Below are positions 23,671 to 32,127 of a stretch of DNA of 54,386 nucleotides, in pieces. The stretch is from JAFKKF01 sp035651055 (GTDB lineage: Bacteria > Pseudomonadota > Alphaproteobacteria > Rhizobiales > Kaistiaceae): positions 1 to 54,386 of the forward strand of contig DASRGK010000023.1 of NCBI GenBank assembly GCA_035651055.1, read 5' to 3'. How positions within the stretch are numbered: position 1 is the first letter of the stretch; every line of letters starts with the position of its first letter. A model generated the notes under the pieces. That model was not told the DNA's origin. It did no database searches and was given only the letters and a program-made list of their open reading frames with translations. The position numbers and the translations under genes were made by a program.

Positions 23671-24570
23671 CTACCCGTTGGCAGCCATTGCCGGCTGCCG
23701 CGGGAGGACCGCCGCGCTGTAATCTTCCATGAGGTTACGGACGATCTCGCCGGTCCTGAACCGGTACTGGCCGATCTCGGACACCGGCGTCACCTCCGCG
23801 GCGGTGCCGGTCAGGAAGCACTGCTCGAAGCTGCCCATCTCCTCCGGCATGATCGCGCGCTCGACGATCTGGTAGCCGCGCTTGCGCGCGAGGTCGATGA
23901 CCGTGCGGCGGGTGATGCCGTCGAGGAAGCAGTCCGGCGTCGGCGTGTGGATGACGCCGTCCTTGACGAAGAAGATGTTGGCGCCGGTCGCCTCGGCGAT
24001 GCGGCCGCGCCAGTCGAGCATCAGCGCGTCGGCATAGCCCTTCCGCTCGGCCTCGTGCTTGGAGATGGTGCAGATCATGTAGAGGCCGGTGGCCTTCGAC
24101 TTCGACGGCGCCGTCATCGGATCGGGCCGGCGGTAGCGGGCCATGTCGAGGCGGATGCCCTTCATGCGCTCTTCCGGCTTGAAATAGGACGGCCATTCCC
24201 ATGCCGCGATGGCGACATTGATCCGGGTCGACTGCGCCGCGACGCCCATCATCTCGCTGCCGCGCCAGGCGATCGGCCGGACATAGGCGTCGGCGTGTCC
24301 CTGCCGCGCGAGCAGTTCCTGCGAGGCCTTGTTGATCGTCTCGACCGAATAGGGAATCTCGAAGCCAAGGATGCGGGCGGAATCGTGCAGCCGGCGGGTA
24401 TGCTCGTCGAGCTTGAAGACGACGCCGCCATAGGCGCGCTGCCCCTCGAACACGGCGCTGGCATAGTGCAGGCCGTGCGACAGCACGTGCAGCGTGGCGT
24501 TCTCCCACGGCACGAACTCGCCATTGTACCAGATGACGCCGGGACGTTTGTCGAAGGGCTGCGCGGCCAT
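23671..24570 (-). CDS. ilvE: Branched-chain amino acid aminotransferase
   Basis: The 299-residue class IV aminotransferase has the family segments LSHGLHYASAVFEGQRAYGG, VRPIAWRG, KATGLYM, EATGANIFFV and FEQCFLTGTAAEVTPVSEIG (the last is the PLP-phosphate and substrate signature). The PLP-bound Lys lies in the SKSKATG part. It makes the final step of Leu, Ile and Val synthesis. ATG 24570 is preferred over longer frames because the standard N-terminus starts there. It is divergent from the MarR-type gene at 24788; the linkage to that cluster is typical of alphaproteobacteria. Confidence 0.95.
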   Translation of the reverse strand: MAAQPFDKRPGVIWYNGEFVPWENATLHVLSHGLHYASAVFEGQRAYGGVVFKLDEHTRRLHDSARILGFEIPYSVETINKASQELLARQGHADAYVRPIAWRGSEMMGVAAQSTRINVAIAAWEWPSYFKPEERMKGIRLDMARYRRPDPMTAPSKSKATGLYMICTISKHEAERKGYADALMLDWRGRIAEATGANIFFVKDGVIHTPTPDCFLDGITRRTVIDLARKRGYQIVERAIMPEEMGSFEQCFLTGTAAEVTPVSEIGQYRFRTGEIVRNLMEDYSAAVLPRQPAMAANG

Positions 24571-24787
24571 CTTCCGATCCTCCCAAAGGTCGGGCCTCAT
24601 GGGCGCCGATCCGGTCCGAAACACTAGAACCTCCGCCAAGCCGACGGAAGCACATGCGTTTTTGCGTCGCGGCGTGATCGCCGATATGTTCGCGCGGATC
24701 GAAGGAAGGTGCGCGGCAGGAATTCGCGTGCCTCGACCTTGCGTCGCGACCGCATCTTCTGTAGCGATCCCGGCAAAATATGTCAAC
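24571..24787. promoter_or_regulatory. Divergent promoter region between ilvE and the MarR/OmpR cluster
   Basis: These 217 bases must hold the promoters of ilvE (minus) and of the regulators (plus). A short palindrome TTACGTAA occurs near 24793-24800, just inside the start of the plus-strand gene. I see no other clear element. Confidence 0.4.
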
Positions 24788-25339
24788 ATGGCTTACGTAA
24801 TTTTGAAACCGGATACCGATAGCGCCGAAGGGCACGAAAATCCGGGCGGAGCGCCGCACATGCTGCCGCTCTCGCTCGAGGAGCGGCCCGAGATCCGCTA
24901 CATCGAGCTTCTCTTCTTCGCCTATCGCGACTTCGTCTCCGACCCGGATGCGGTTCTGGCCAAATTCGGCTTCGGCCGCGCCCACCACCGCATCGTCCAC
25001 TTCGTCAATCGCCATCCCGGCATGCGGGTCGCCGACCTTCTCGACATATTGAAGATCACCAAGCAGAGCCTCGGCCGCGTCCTGAAGCAGCTCATCGACA
25101 ACGGCTTCATCGAACAGCTTCCCGGGCCGCAGGACCGCCGCCAGCGCCTCCTCTATCCGACCGCCGCCGGCCGTGCCCTTTCCCTCCGCCTGCTCGGACC
25201 GCAGGAAGAGCGCATCGCCGCCGCGCTCGAGCCGCTCTCGCCCGAAGAGCGCGCCGGCGCCCTGAAGTTCCTGCGCGGCATCATCAATGCCGGCGAGCGG
25301 GACAAGGCGGCGACCCTCATCGAGTCGCCGCCGCGATGA
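24788..25339 (+). CDS. petP: MarR-family transcriptional regulator (PetP-like)
   Basis: The 183-residue protein has a MarR winged helix: LAKFGFGRAHHRIVHFVNRHP, GMRVADLLDILKITKQSLGRVLKQLIDNGFIE, then the wing with QDRRQRLLYPTAAGRAL. MarR proteins bind DNA as dimers. In Rhodobacter the order petP-petR (MarR-type plus OmpR-type) lies by petABC and is needed for bc1 formation; in many Rhizobiales a similar pair sits by ilvE, as here. The role here is by analogy. ATG 24788 gives the usual length. The stop overlaps the next ATG by 4 bases, so the two are coupled. Confidence 0.75.
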   Translation: MAYVILKPDTDSAEGHENPGGAPHMLPLSLEERPEIRYIELLFFAYRDFVSDPDAVLAKFGFGRAHHRIVHFVNRHPGMRVADLLDILKITKQSLGRVLKQLIDNGFIEQLPGPQDRRQRLLYPTAAGRALSLRLLGPQEERIAAALEPLSPEERAGALKFLRGIINAGERDKAATLIESPPR

Positions 25340-26052
25340 GCGACGGCGAACTCCTTCCGGCGCGTCCGGCGGTCGACGACAACGCGCCGCATCTTCTCGT
25401 CATCGACGACGACAGCCGCATCCGTTCGCTGCTCGCGCGCTATCTCGGCGGCCAGGGCTTCCGGGTGACCAGCGCCGCCAATGCCGAGGAAGCCCGGCGG
25501 CGGCTCTCCGGCCTCACCTTCGACATGCTCATCGTCGACGTGATGATGCCCGGCGAGAACGGCATGGACCTGACGCGCGGCCTGCGCGCCAGCATGAACG
25601 TTCCGATCCTCATGCTGACCGCGCGCGCCGAGATCGAGAACCGCATCCGGGGCCTCGAATACGGCGCCGACGACTACCTGGCGAAGCCGTTCGACCCGCG
25701 CGAGCTGCTGCTCCGCATCAACAACATCCTCCGCCGCGGCGCCCAGCCGGCGCGGCCGCTGATCGAGCAGGTCCGCTTCGGGCCGTTCTCGTTCAACCGC
25801 GAGCGCCGCGAGCTGCGCCGCGGCACCGAACTCATCCACCTCACCGACCGCGAGCGCGACATCCTCGCCGTGTTCGCCGCCTCGCCCGGCGAGACCGTCC
25901 GGCGGAGCGACCTTACCGCCGGCGACGGCCCCGCCGCCGAGCGCACGGTCGACGTCCAGATCAACCGCCTGCGCCGCAAGATCGAAGCCGACCCGTCCAA
26001 TCCGATGTTCCTCCAGACCGTGCGGGGCATCGGCTACCGCCTCGCCATCTGA
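25336..26052 (+). CDS. petR: OmpR-family response regulator (PetR-like)
   Basis: The 238-residue protein has a receiver domain with the acidic pocket IDDD (residues 23-26), phospho-acceptor Asp68 in VDVMMPG, the MLTA Thr and the Lys in AKPFDP. A C-terminal OmpR winged helix follows, ending in RTVDVQINRLRRKIE and GIGYRLA. It overlaps the MarR gene by 4 bases and is followed, 16 bases later, by its likely sensor kinase. In Rhodobacter PetR is required for cytochrome bc1 assembly. The bc1 operon in this window (50.8-53.5 kb) is a possible target, but no binding site was identified. Confidence 0.9.
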   Translation: MSDGELLPARPAVDDNAPHLLVIDDDSRIRSLLARYLGGQGFRVTSAANAEEARRRLSGLTFDMLIVDVMMPGENGMDLTRGLRASMNVPILMLTARAEIENRIRGLEYGADDYLAKPFDPRELLLRINNILRRGAQPARPLIEQVRFGPFSFNRERRELRRGTELIHLTDRERDILAVFAASPGETVRRSDLTAGDGPAAERTVDVQINRLRRKIEADPSNPMFLQTVRGIGYRLAI

Positions 26053-26068
26053 GCCGAGGGGGAGGACG

Positions 26069-27490
26069 ATGGACGTACCGCTCATCGGCAACCCCCGCTT
26101 CCGGCGGATGTTCGACGGCGAGCGCTTCACGCTCCGCTATCCCGCGCTCCAGCGGATGCGGGCTGCCTACGGCCGCTTCGCCCGGCGGCTGACACGCTGG
26201 CTGCCGAAGGGCCTCTTCGCGCGCTCGCTCATCATCATCATCGCGCCGGTGGTTCTGCTCCAGGCGCTCGTCGCCTTCGTCTTCATGGAGGAGCACTACC
26301 GCACGGTCACCGCGCGGCTTGCCGAGGCGGTGGTCGGCGACATCGCCGCGCTGGTCGACATCCTCGAAACCTATCCGCAGGACCAGGGCAGCGAGAACAT
26401 GCTCCGCATCGCCCGCGACCGCATGGGGCTCAACGTCTCGATCCTCGACCCGCCGCTCCCGGCGGCGGGGCCGAAGCCGTTCTTCTCGCTCCTCGACCGG
26501 ACGCTCAGCGGGGCGATCACCCGCCAGATCGGCAAGCCGTTCTGGATCGACACGGTCGGCCGCTCCAACCTCGTCGAGATCCGCATCCAGCTCGACAACA
26601 AGGTGCTGCGGGTCTTCGCCCGCCGCAGCCAGACCTACGCCTCGAACTCGCTGATCTTCATCCTGTGGATGGTGGCGACGAGCCTGGTTCTGCTCGCCAT
26701 CGCCATCGTGTTCCTGCGCAACCAGATCCGGCCGATCCTCCGCCTCGCCTCGGCGGTCGACGATTTCGGCAAGGGACGCGCGGTCCCCGACTTCACCGCG
26801 CGCGGCGCCCGCGAGGTGCGGCATGCGACGCTCGCCTTCCACGAGATGAAGCACCGCGTCGAGCGGCAGATCGAGCAGCGCACGACCATGCTCGCCGGCG
26901 TCAGCCACGACCTGCGTACCGTGCTGACGCGGTTCCGCCTGCAGCTTGCCCTGATCGGCGACTCGGCCGACGTCCAAGCGCTGCAGAAGGACGTCGACGA
27001 CATGAACCGCATGCTCGAGGGCTATCTCGCCTTCGCGCGCGGCGACAGCGAGGAGGACTCGGCGCCGACCGACATCGAGGCGCTGCTCCGCGAGATCGCC
27101 GCCGAGGCAAGCATCTCCGGGCACCGGACCGACGTGCGCTTCACCGGCGAAGCGCTGGTCACGGTGCGTCCGCAGGGCTTCAAGCGCTGCCTGGCCAACC
27201 TCGTCCTCAATGCGTGCCGGCACGGCGACAAGGTCACGGTTGCCGGCGTCCACGAGGGCGGCCACCTGACGGTCACGGTCGACGATGACGGGCCGGGCGT
27301 GCCGCAGGAAGAGCTGGAAGCGGTGTTCAAGCCGTTCTACCGGCTCGACGCGGCGCGCAATCTCGACGAGAGCGGCACCGGCCTCGGCCTCTCCGTCGCC
27401 CGCGACATCGCGCGGAGCCACGGCGGCGACATCGTCCTCGAAAAGAGCCCGATGGGCGGCCTGCGGGCGACGGTGACGATCCCGGCCTAG
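26069..27490 (+). CDS. EnvZ-like sensor histidine kinase
   Basis: The 473-residue protein has two membrane helices (about residues 50-73 and 190-215) flanking a periplasmic loop of about 115 residues, a HAMP domain, a His-containing dimerisation box AGVSHDLRTVLTRFRLQ (His near 278) and a C-terminal ATPase lid with LVLNACRHGD, DDGPGVP and GTGLGLSVARDIARSHGG. In the H-box the usual Pro after the Thr is Val. It is the probable partner of the upstream response regulator. Its stop overlaps the stop of convergent csaA by 4 bases. The signal it senses is not known. Confidence 0.9.
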   Translation: MDVPLIGNPRFRRMFDGERFTLRYPALQRMRAAYGRFARRLTRWLPKGLFARSLIIIIAPVVLLQALVAFVFMEEHYRTVTARLAEAVVGDIAALVDILETYPQDQGSENMLRIARDRMGLNVSILDPPLPAAGPKPFFSLLDRTLSGAITRQIGKPFWIDTVGRSNLVEIRIQLDNKVLRVFARRSQTYASNSLIFILWMVATSLVLLAIAIVFLRNQIRPILRLASAVDDFGKGRAVPDFTARGAREVRHATLAFHEMKHRVERQIEQRTTMLAGVSHDLRTVLTRFRLQLALIGDSADVQALQKDVDDMNRMLEGYLAFARGDSEEDSAPTDIEALLREIAAEASISGHRTDVRFTGEALVTVRPQGFKRCLANLVLNACRHGDKVTVAGVHEGGHLTVTVDDDGPGVPQEELEAVFKPFYRLDAARNLDESGTGLGLSVARDIARSHGGDIVLEKSPMGGLRATVTIPA

Positions 27491-27837
27491 TACATCCTGC
27501 CGCCGTCGGGGACGCTGCGGTCGGGTCCGAGCAGCATCACCTCGCCACTGCCGTCGGGCAGGCCAAGCGTCAGCACCTCCGACATGAACTTGCCGATCTG
27601 GCGCGGCGGAAAGTTGACCACCGCGATCACCTGACGGCCGACCAGCTCCTCGAGCCGGTGGTTCTTCGTGATCTGCGCGGAGGATTTCCTGCGGCCGATC
27701 TCGGGACCGAAGTCGATGACGAGCCTGTAGGCGGGCTTGCGCGCTTCCGGGAAGGGCTGCGCATCCACGATCGTGCCGACGCGGATGTCGACCTTGAGGA
27801 AATCGTCGAAGGTGATCGGCGGGGCCGGTCCGGCCAT
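27487..27837 (-). CDS. csaA: CsaA-type tRNA-binding-domain protein
   Basis: The 116-residue protein is a single EMAP/tRNA-binding domain with VDIRVGTIVDAQPFPEARKPAY, DFG, NHRLEELVGRQVIAVVNFPP and the ending GLPDGSGEVMLLGPD. CsaA binds tRNA and has been proposed to act as a protein-export chaperone in Bacillus. ATG 27837 is its standard start. It is convergent with the histidine-kinase gene; a TetR regulator is read in the same direction upstream. Confidence 0.9.
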   Translation of the reverse strand: MAGPAPPITFDDFLKVDIRVGTIVDAQPFPEARKPAYRLVIDFGPEIGRRKSSAQITKNHRLEELVGRQVIAVVNFPPRQIGKFMSEVLTLGLPDGSGEVMLLGPDRSVPDGGRMY

Positions 27838-27891
27838 GATGCAGCGCTCCCCGGTGCGGGAACGCGCGTTAGCATGCCGGGCGGCCGAATC

Positions 27892-28563
27892 TCAAGCGTC
27901 GGCGCCGGCGCTCCGCGGGTTCAACCGCCCTCCGAGATCGGGGAGGAAGGAGCAGAGCCGGTCGAGCCAGCCGACCCAGGTCTCGCCGCGCGTCAGGCCG
28001 CGGTCGAGCGCCGCCATCGTGCGGGCGAGGCCGGGATCCTCGTCGTCGAGGAAGGTGCGCATGACGTCGGCATAGAGGAGCACCATGCCCTCGCCGGTCA
28101 CGCGCCCGGCGATGCCGCCGCGCGAAACGCCGGCGGCCGCCAGCATCCACATCTGCGACCGGCGCGCGAGGCGGTGGAGCGCGGCCGCGAGAAGCGGATC
28201 GCGGCGGGCGGAGGCAGACAGCCGCCGCAGCGCCGCGCGGTAGGGCTGCAGGGCATCGAAGCGCCGCATATAGATGTCGAAGAGCCGGTCGCGCGGCTCC
28301 TCGCCCTCGGCCGGCCCTTTCGCGAGGACCGCCTCGTCGATGCGGCGCGAAAAATCGCGAAGCAGCGAGAAGCGCCCGTCGGCGACGGCGCGGAGCTCGG
28401 CCAGACTCAGCCCGGCTTCGGCGGCGATATCGGCAAGCGTGATGCGGGAGAAGTCGCGCGCGGCCGCGAGCGCCAGCAACGCGTCGATGGCGCGGTCGTG
28501 CGGCGACGCGCCGGAGCTTGCCTTGCTCTGGCGCGGGCGTCGGGGCGTGCTCTTGCGTGCCAT
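27892..28563 (-). CDS. TetR-family transcriptional regulator
   Basis: The 223-residue protein starts at ATG 28563 (AGGAG 8 bases upstream). Its N-terminal helix-turn-helix lies in SRITLADIAAEAGLSLAELRAVADGRFSLLRDF, a somewhat variant TetR signature. The rest is a helical ligand-binding core without a family-specific motif. The target is unknown; a nearby divergent gene would be the usual one, but the downstream neighbour (csaA) is read in the same direction. Confidence 0.85.
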   Translation of the reverse strand: MARKSTPRRPRQSKASSGASPHDRAIDALLALAAARDFSRITLADIAAEAGLSLAELRAVADGRFSLLRDFSRRIDEAVLAKGPAEGEEPRDRLFDIYMRRFDALQPYRAALRRLSASARRDPLLAAALHRLARRSQMWMLAAAGVSRGGIAGRVTGEGMVLLYADVMRTFLDDEDPGLARTMAALDRGLTRGETWVGWLDRLCSFLPDLGGRLNPRSAGADA

Positions 28564-28829
28564 GGGCGTCACTCCTGCTCTTGCGATCGGACTCTCTGGC
28601 CGATTTCACCTGGTCCGGCGACCGGCGCTTCAACCGTCCGCCGCCAGCGCCGGACACAACAGGGGGCCAGTCTGGGCAAGGTCCAGTGACCCCTCATGTC
28701 GCTCGATCGTCGCAGCCCTTCTATCGAGCTGGACATCCGGCGGTCGTGGTCGAACGGCTGATGTCTGCGCCAAAGCTGAAGGTTCCGGACGGAAAAGGCA
28801 ATGTGGAAGAATCGCCGATTCCTGAAACG
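28564..28829. other. Intergenic region, no recognised gene
   Basis: About 265 bases between the TetR start and the terminator of the Gly/Asn-rich gene. A short plus-strand frame (ATG 28760, 32 codons) runs into that terminator, but has no ribosome-binding site and is not listed. It presumably holds the TetR promoter. Confidence 0.4.
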
Positions 28830-28857
28830 GAAAGGCCGCCCCGAGTTGGAGCGGCCT
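28830..28857 (-). terminator. Terminator of the small Gly/Asn-rich exported gene
   Basis: Stem 28833-28842 with 28848-28857, 10 bp with one G-U-type pair on the minus strand, loop of 5 bases. Read on the minus strand it is followed by TTTCC. It lies 20 bases past the stop codon at 28878. Confidence 0.65.
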
Positions 28858-28877
28858 GACGGTTCCGGCCGACGTGA

Positions 28878-29228
28878 TTACTTCACGAAGTCGGGGCCGG
28901 GATTCTTGTCGTTGGCGAAGTTGGAATTGGAATTCCCGTTCGATGTGGCCGGGGAAATGAAATCGCCCATCGATCCGCCGGGGAGTGTCGGGCCATCGCC
29001 CGGAGTTCCATGTGCCCACGGCCCCGGCGACTCGGACGGCAGAACGCCGTTGCCCTTGCCGCTCGGGTTGCTGGTATTCCCGTAGATGGTGCCGGAAATG
29101 AAGCCGCCGACATTCTTGTTATTCGTCGCCTCCGCGGCGCTCTGGAGGGCTGCTCCGACACCGCCCGCGGCATAGGCCGGGGCCACGAAAAGCAGTGCGG
29201 AAGCAAGCAGAAGGTACGTTCTTTTCAT
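28878..29228 (-). CDS. Small exported Gly/Asn/Pro-rich protein
   Basis: The 116-residue protein has a signal peptide (about residues 1-20, ending PAYAA). The mature chain is low in complexity and rich in Gly, Asn, Ser and Pro (GTIYGNTSNPSGKGNG, ATSNGNSNSNF), with no Cys and no membrane segment. AGAGG lies 7 bases before ATG 29228. It resembles disordered secreted proteins found in alphaproteobacteria. No family is recognised. The gene has its own terminator. Confidence 0.7.
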   Translation of the reverse strand: MKRTYLLLASALLFVAPAYAAGGVGAALQSAAEATNNKNVGGFISGTIYGNTSNPSGKGNGVLPSESPGPWAHGTPGDGPTLPGGSMGDFISPATSNGNSNSNFANDKNPGPDFVK

Positions 29229-29310
29229 CTAATAACCTCTGGTTAACGTTACCAGACCTGATATAGGGCGCGCCTCGCCTTCGCCAAGGTTGTGCGGACC
29301 GCGAGGCGGT

Positions 29311-30138
29311 TCAGCCGGAGAGCTCCTCGGAGCGTTTGCGGGCGGCGTGCACCGCCTTCCTGAGGAGCGCCGCCATGCCGCCGTCGGCCATGAGGACGGC
29401 GAGCGCCGCGGCGGTGGTGCCGTTCGGCGAGGTGACGTTCTCCCGCAGCTTTTCGGGCGGCAGGTCGGACTGGCGGAGAAGCTCCGCGGCGCCAACGATC
29501 GTCTGCCGGGCGAGCTGGGAGGCGACCTCGCGGGACGCACCCTCGGCCATCGCGGCTTCCATCAGGCACTCGGCGAGCAGGAAGACGTAAGCCGGACCGG
29601 AGCCGGAGACTGCGGTGGCCATGTCGATCTGGCTCTCCTCCTCGACGAAGGCGACCTCGCCGATGCTTTCCAGCAGCCGCGCGACGAGCGCCTTCTCCGC
29701 CGGCCCCACCCGCTCGTTTGCGATCGCCGCGGTCATGCCCCGGGCGACCTGCGCCGGGGTGTTGGGGATGGACCGGACGATCGCGGCCTCGCCGAGACCG
29801 TCGGCGAGATTCTTCAGCGTCGCGCCGGCGGCGATCGACAGGATGATCGTGTCCCTGCCGATCATGGCGCGGAGTTTCGGCAGGACGCCGGCGATGATCT
29901 GCGGCTTCACCGCGATCACGATGACGCGCGCGGTCGCCGGTGGCGGCGCCGCGACCGACCTGATGCCGGCCTTCGCGATGATCGCGAGGCTGTCGGGCGG
30001 CGGCGCCGGATCGACGGCGACCACGGCCTTCGGGTCGAGACCGCGGGCGAGCCAGCCGGCGAGCATCGCACCGCCCATCTTGCCGACGCCGACGAGAACG
30101 AGCGGTGATTGCGGCGTGAAGGCGTCGGACAGCGACAT
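29311..30138 (-). CDS. proC: Pyrroline-5-carboxylate reductase
   Basis: The 275-residue protein begins with the nucleotide-binding motif VGVGKMGGAM and continues with VKPQIIAGVLP, SIAAGATLK, RSIPNTPAQVARGM and the signature region DMATAVSGSGPAYVFLLAE and VTSPNGTTAAAL. It reduces pyrroline-5-carboxylate to proline with NAD(P)H. I chose ATG 30138; the frame is open for 17 more codons. It lies downstream of the YbjN gene on the same strand with about 100 bases between. Confidence 0.95.
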   Translation of the reverse strand: MSLSDAFTPQSPLVLVGVGKMGGAMLAGWLARGLDPKAVVAVDPAPPPDSLAIIAKAGIRSVAAPPPATARVIVIAVKPQIIAGVLPKLRAMIGRDTIILSIAAGATLKNLADGLGEAAIVRSIPNTPAQVARGMTAAIANERVGPAEKALVARLLESIGEVAFVEEESQIDMATAVSGSGPAYVFLLAECLMEAAMAEGASREVASQLARQTIVGAAELLRQSDLPPEKLRENVTSPNGTTAAALAVLMADGGMAALLRKAVHAARKRSEELSG

Positions 30139-30239
30139 CTGGCTACTCGCGATTCTTTGGGGCGGACGGGCCTGCGCCCGCTCCGCCACGCAGGAGTTCT
30201 AGCCCAAACCGGAGGAAAGCGAGACCGGGCGGCGGCGGC

Positions 30240-30740
30240 TCAGGCTTCGCCGACCGTCTCGAACATCACGCCTTCCAGCGCCTCGGGCGCGGTCTTGCCC
30301 GCCCAGACGACGAACTGGAAGGCCTGGAAATAGCGCTCGCAGGCGTCGATGGCAGCGACGAGAAGGCGCTCGACCTGGCTGGTGTTCGGCTCGACGCCGC
30401 CCGAAAGCAGCTGGGCCTGCCGGAAGATCACCGCCCCCTCCTCGCTCCACAGATCGAAATGCCCGATCCAGAGCTGCTCGTTGACGGCGGAGAGAAGACG
30501 CATCACCTCCATGCGCCGCGGCTCCGGGACTTTCAGGTCGAAGGCGCAGGCGAGATGGATCGCGTCGCGCTCCTCCAGCCAGGAAAACGAGACATTGTAT
30601 TCGGCCCAGGTTCCGCCGACGCAAATGGTGATCTCGTCCTCACCGGCACGCTCGAACGTCCAGTCATTGAGTGCCGCAATATGCTCGATCGCATCGACGG
30701 GATTGGACTGGCGTTCGAGATCGACGTCCGTCAAGGTCAT
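30240..30740 (-). CDS. YbjN-domain protein
   Basis: The 166-residue soluble protein has the alpha/beta pattern of the YbjN family: AALNDWTFERAGEDEITICV, NVSFSWLEERDAIHLACAFD and VNEQLWIGHFDLWSEEGAVIFRQ. YbjN folds resemble type III secretion chaperones, but the biochemical role in free-living alphaproteobacteria is unknown. A YbjN-proC order on one strand, next to ubiK, is common in Rhizobiales. Confidence 0.85.
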   Translation of the reverse strand: MTLTDVDLERQSNPVDAIEHIAALNDWTFERAGEDEITICVGGTWAEYNVSFSWLEERDAIHLACAFDLKVPEPRRMEVMRLLSAVNEQLWIGHFDLWSEEGAVIFRQAQLLSGGVEPNTSQVERLLVAAIDACERYFQAFQFVVWAGKTAPEALEGVMFETVGEA

Positions 30741-30865
30741 GCGACCGTTTCCCTTGCCGGGAGGAAGTATCCCGGGGCGAATCTGCTTGGAGAATCAGTA
30801 TATAGGCCGAAACGTTCGAGTCGGGCCACTATTCCTTGGCCCTGCCCGCACTTGTTAACAGACCG

Positions 30866-31177
30866 TTAATCGGTGGCCGGCGGACCGCTCTTTTTCCCCC
30901 GCTTCACGGCGGCCGGTTTTTCTTCCGCGATCCCGAGTCTGGCCTCAAGCGCTGCGACGCGCGCGGCGAGCTTCTCGTTCTCGATCCGCGCCCGCGAGGC
31001 GAGCTCGCGCACCACATCGAAGTCCTCGCGCTTGACGAGGTCCATGTCGGCGATCCAGCGCTCGACCTGGCTGCGGACCACCGTCTCGACCTCGCGGCGG
31101 GCGCCGTCGGCAACGCTCGCCGCATCGGTCATCAGCTTGGCCAGTTCGTCGAAAAGGCGGTTGGAAGTCTGGGTCAT
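30866..31177 (-). CDS. ubiK: UbiK/BMFP-domain ubiquinone biosynthesis accessory factor
   Basis: The 103-residue helical protein has the BMFP-domain pattern: NRLFDELAKLMTDAASVADGARREVE and then VKREDFDVVRELASRARIENEKLAARVAALEARL, a coiled coil. UbiK supports aerobic ubiquinone synthesis as a component of a lipid-binding Ubi complex. The end is Lys-rich. It is divergent from lgt with about 120 bases between, an arrangement typical of Rhizobiales. Confidence 0.88.
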   Translation of the reverse strand: MTQTSNRLFDELAKLMTDAASVADGARREVETVVRSQVERWIADMDLVKREDFDVVRELASRARIENEKLAARVAALEARLGIAEEKPAAVKRGKKSGPPATD

Positions 31178-31187
31178 GGAAACGGAT

Positions 31188-31290
31188 GCCGGAGATCGGA
31201 GGTCGGATGACGGATGACGGATAGTAAGCGGACTGCAAAGAAAGCGCTATTCTGATATCCGACACGTGACATCCGACAGCCGGCGCGCGA
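31188..31290. repeat. Short tandem and inverted repeats in the ubiK-lgt promoter region
   Basis: GGATGACGGATGACGGATA-type repeats occur near 31203-31221, preceded by GGAGATCGGAGGTC. A related TCCGACACGTGACATCCGACAG lies near 31256-31278 on the same strand, roughly an inverted copy. They sit between the divergent starts of ubiK and lgt. Confidence 0.4.
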
Positions 31291-31296
31291 ACCCGA

Positions 31297-32127
31297 ATGC
31301 TCTTCACCATCCCCTTCCCGGCGATCGACCCCGTCCTCATCGCGGTCGGCCCGGTCGTCATCCGCTGGTACGCGCTCGCCTACGTCGTCGGCATTTTCCT
31401 CGGCTGGTGGTACGCCAAGAAGCTGGTCGCCAATCCCGTTCTCTGGGGTCCCGCCGGCGCTCCGATGACGCCGCGCGATATCGACGATTTCGTCGTCTAT
31501 GCCGCGCTCGGCATTATTCTCGGCGGGCGCATCGGCTACGTCCTTTTCTACGACCTGCCGCGCTTTGCCGCGCACCCGCTCGAAATCTTCGAACTGTGGA
31601 CCGGCGGCATGTCGTTCCACGGCGGCTTCCTCGGGACGATCCTCGCGATGATCGTCTTCGCGCTGGTGAGGAAGATTCCGGTCTTCTCGCTGACCGACGC
31701 GATCGCCCCCTCGGTGACCTTCGGCCTGTTCCTCGGGCGCCTCGCCAACTTCATCAACGGCGAGCTCTACGGCCGCGCCACCGACGTGCCGTGGGCGATG
31801 GTCTTTCCCGCCGACCCGCTGCAGATCCCCCGCCATCCGAGCCAGCTCTACGAGGCGCTCCTCGAAGGCATCGTGCTCTTCTCGCTGCTCCGCGTGCTCA
31901 CCCACCGCTACCGGAAACTGGCGCAGCCGGCGTTCGTGTCGGGAGCCTTCGCCGCGCTCTACGGGACCTTCCGGATCATCTCGGAGCTCTTCAGGGAGCC
32001 CGACATCCAGATCGGCTACCTGCCCGGCGGCATCACCATGGGGATGCTTCTGTCACTGCCGATGGTCCTCTTCGGCATCGGGCTGATGATCTGGGCCGTC
32101 CGCCGGCGGCCTGCCGCCGCGGGGTGA
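31297..32127 (+). CDS. lgt: Prolipoprotein diacylglyceryl transferase
   Basis: The 276-residue integral membrane protein shows seven hydrophobic helices and the catalytic motifs FHGGFLGTI (the conserved HGG loop) and FLGRLANFINGELYGR, plus the periplasmic RHPSQLYEA. Lgt moves diacylglycerol from phosphatidylglycerol to the conserved Cys of lipoprotein precursors, the first step of lipoprotein maturation. Its stop overlaps the midA GTG start by 4 bases, so the two genes are coupled. Confidence 0.96.
   Translation: MLFTIPFPAIDPVLIAVGPVVIRWYALAYVVGIFLGWWYAKKLVANPVLWGPAGAPMTPRDIDDFVVYAALGIILGGRIGYVLFYDLPRFAAHPLEIFELWTGGMSFHGGFLGTILAMIVFALVRKIPVFSLTDAIAPSVTFGLFLGRLANFINGELYGRATDVPWAMVFPADPLQIPRHPSQLYEALLEGIVLFSLLRVLTHRYRKLAQPAFVSGAFAALYGTFRIISELFREPDIQIGYLPGGITMGMLLSLPMVLFGIGLMIWAVRRRPAAAG

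Noticed and set aside
28760..28858. 32-codon plus-strand frame ending in the terminator of the Gly/Asn-rich gene
   Set aside because: There is no ribosome-binding site and its last codons are the terminator stem; it is not protein-like beyond its first residues.
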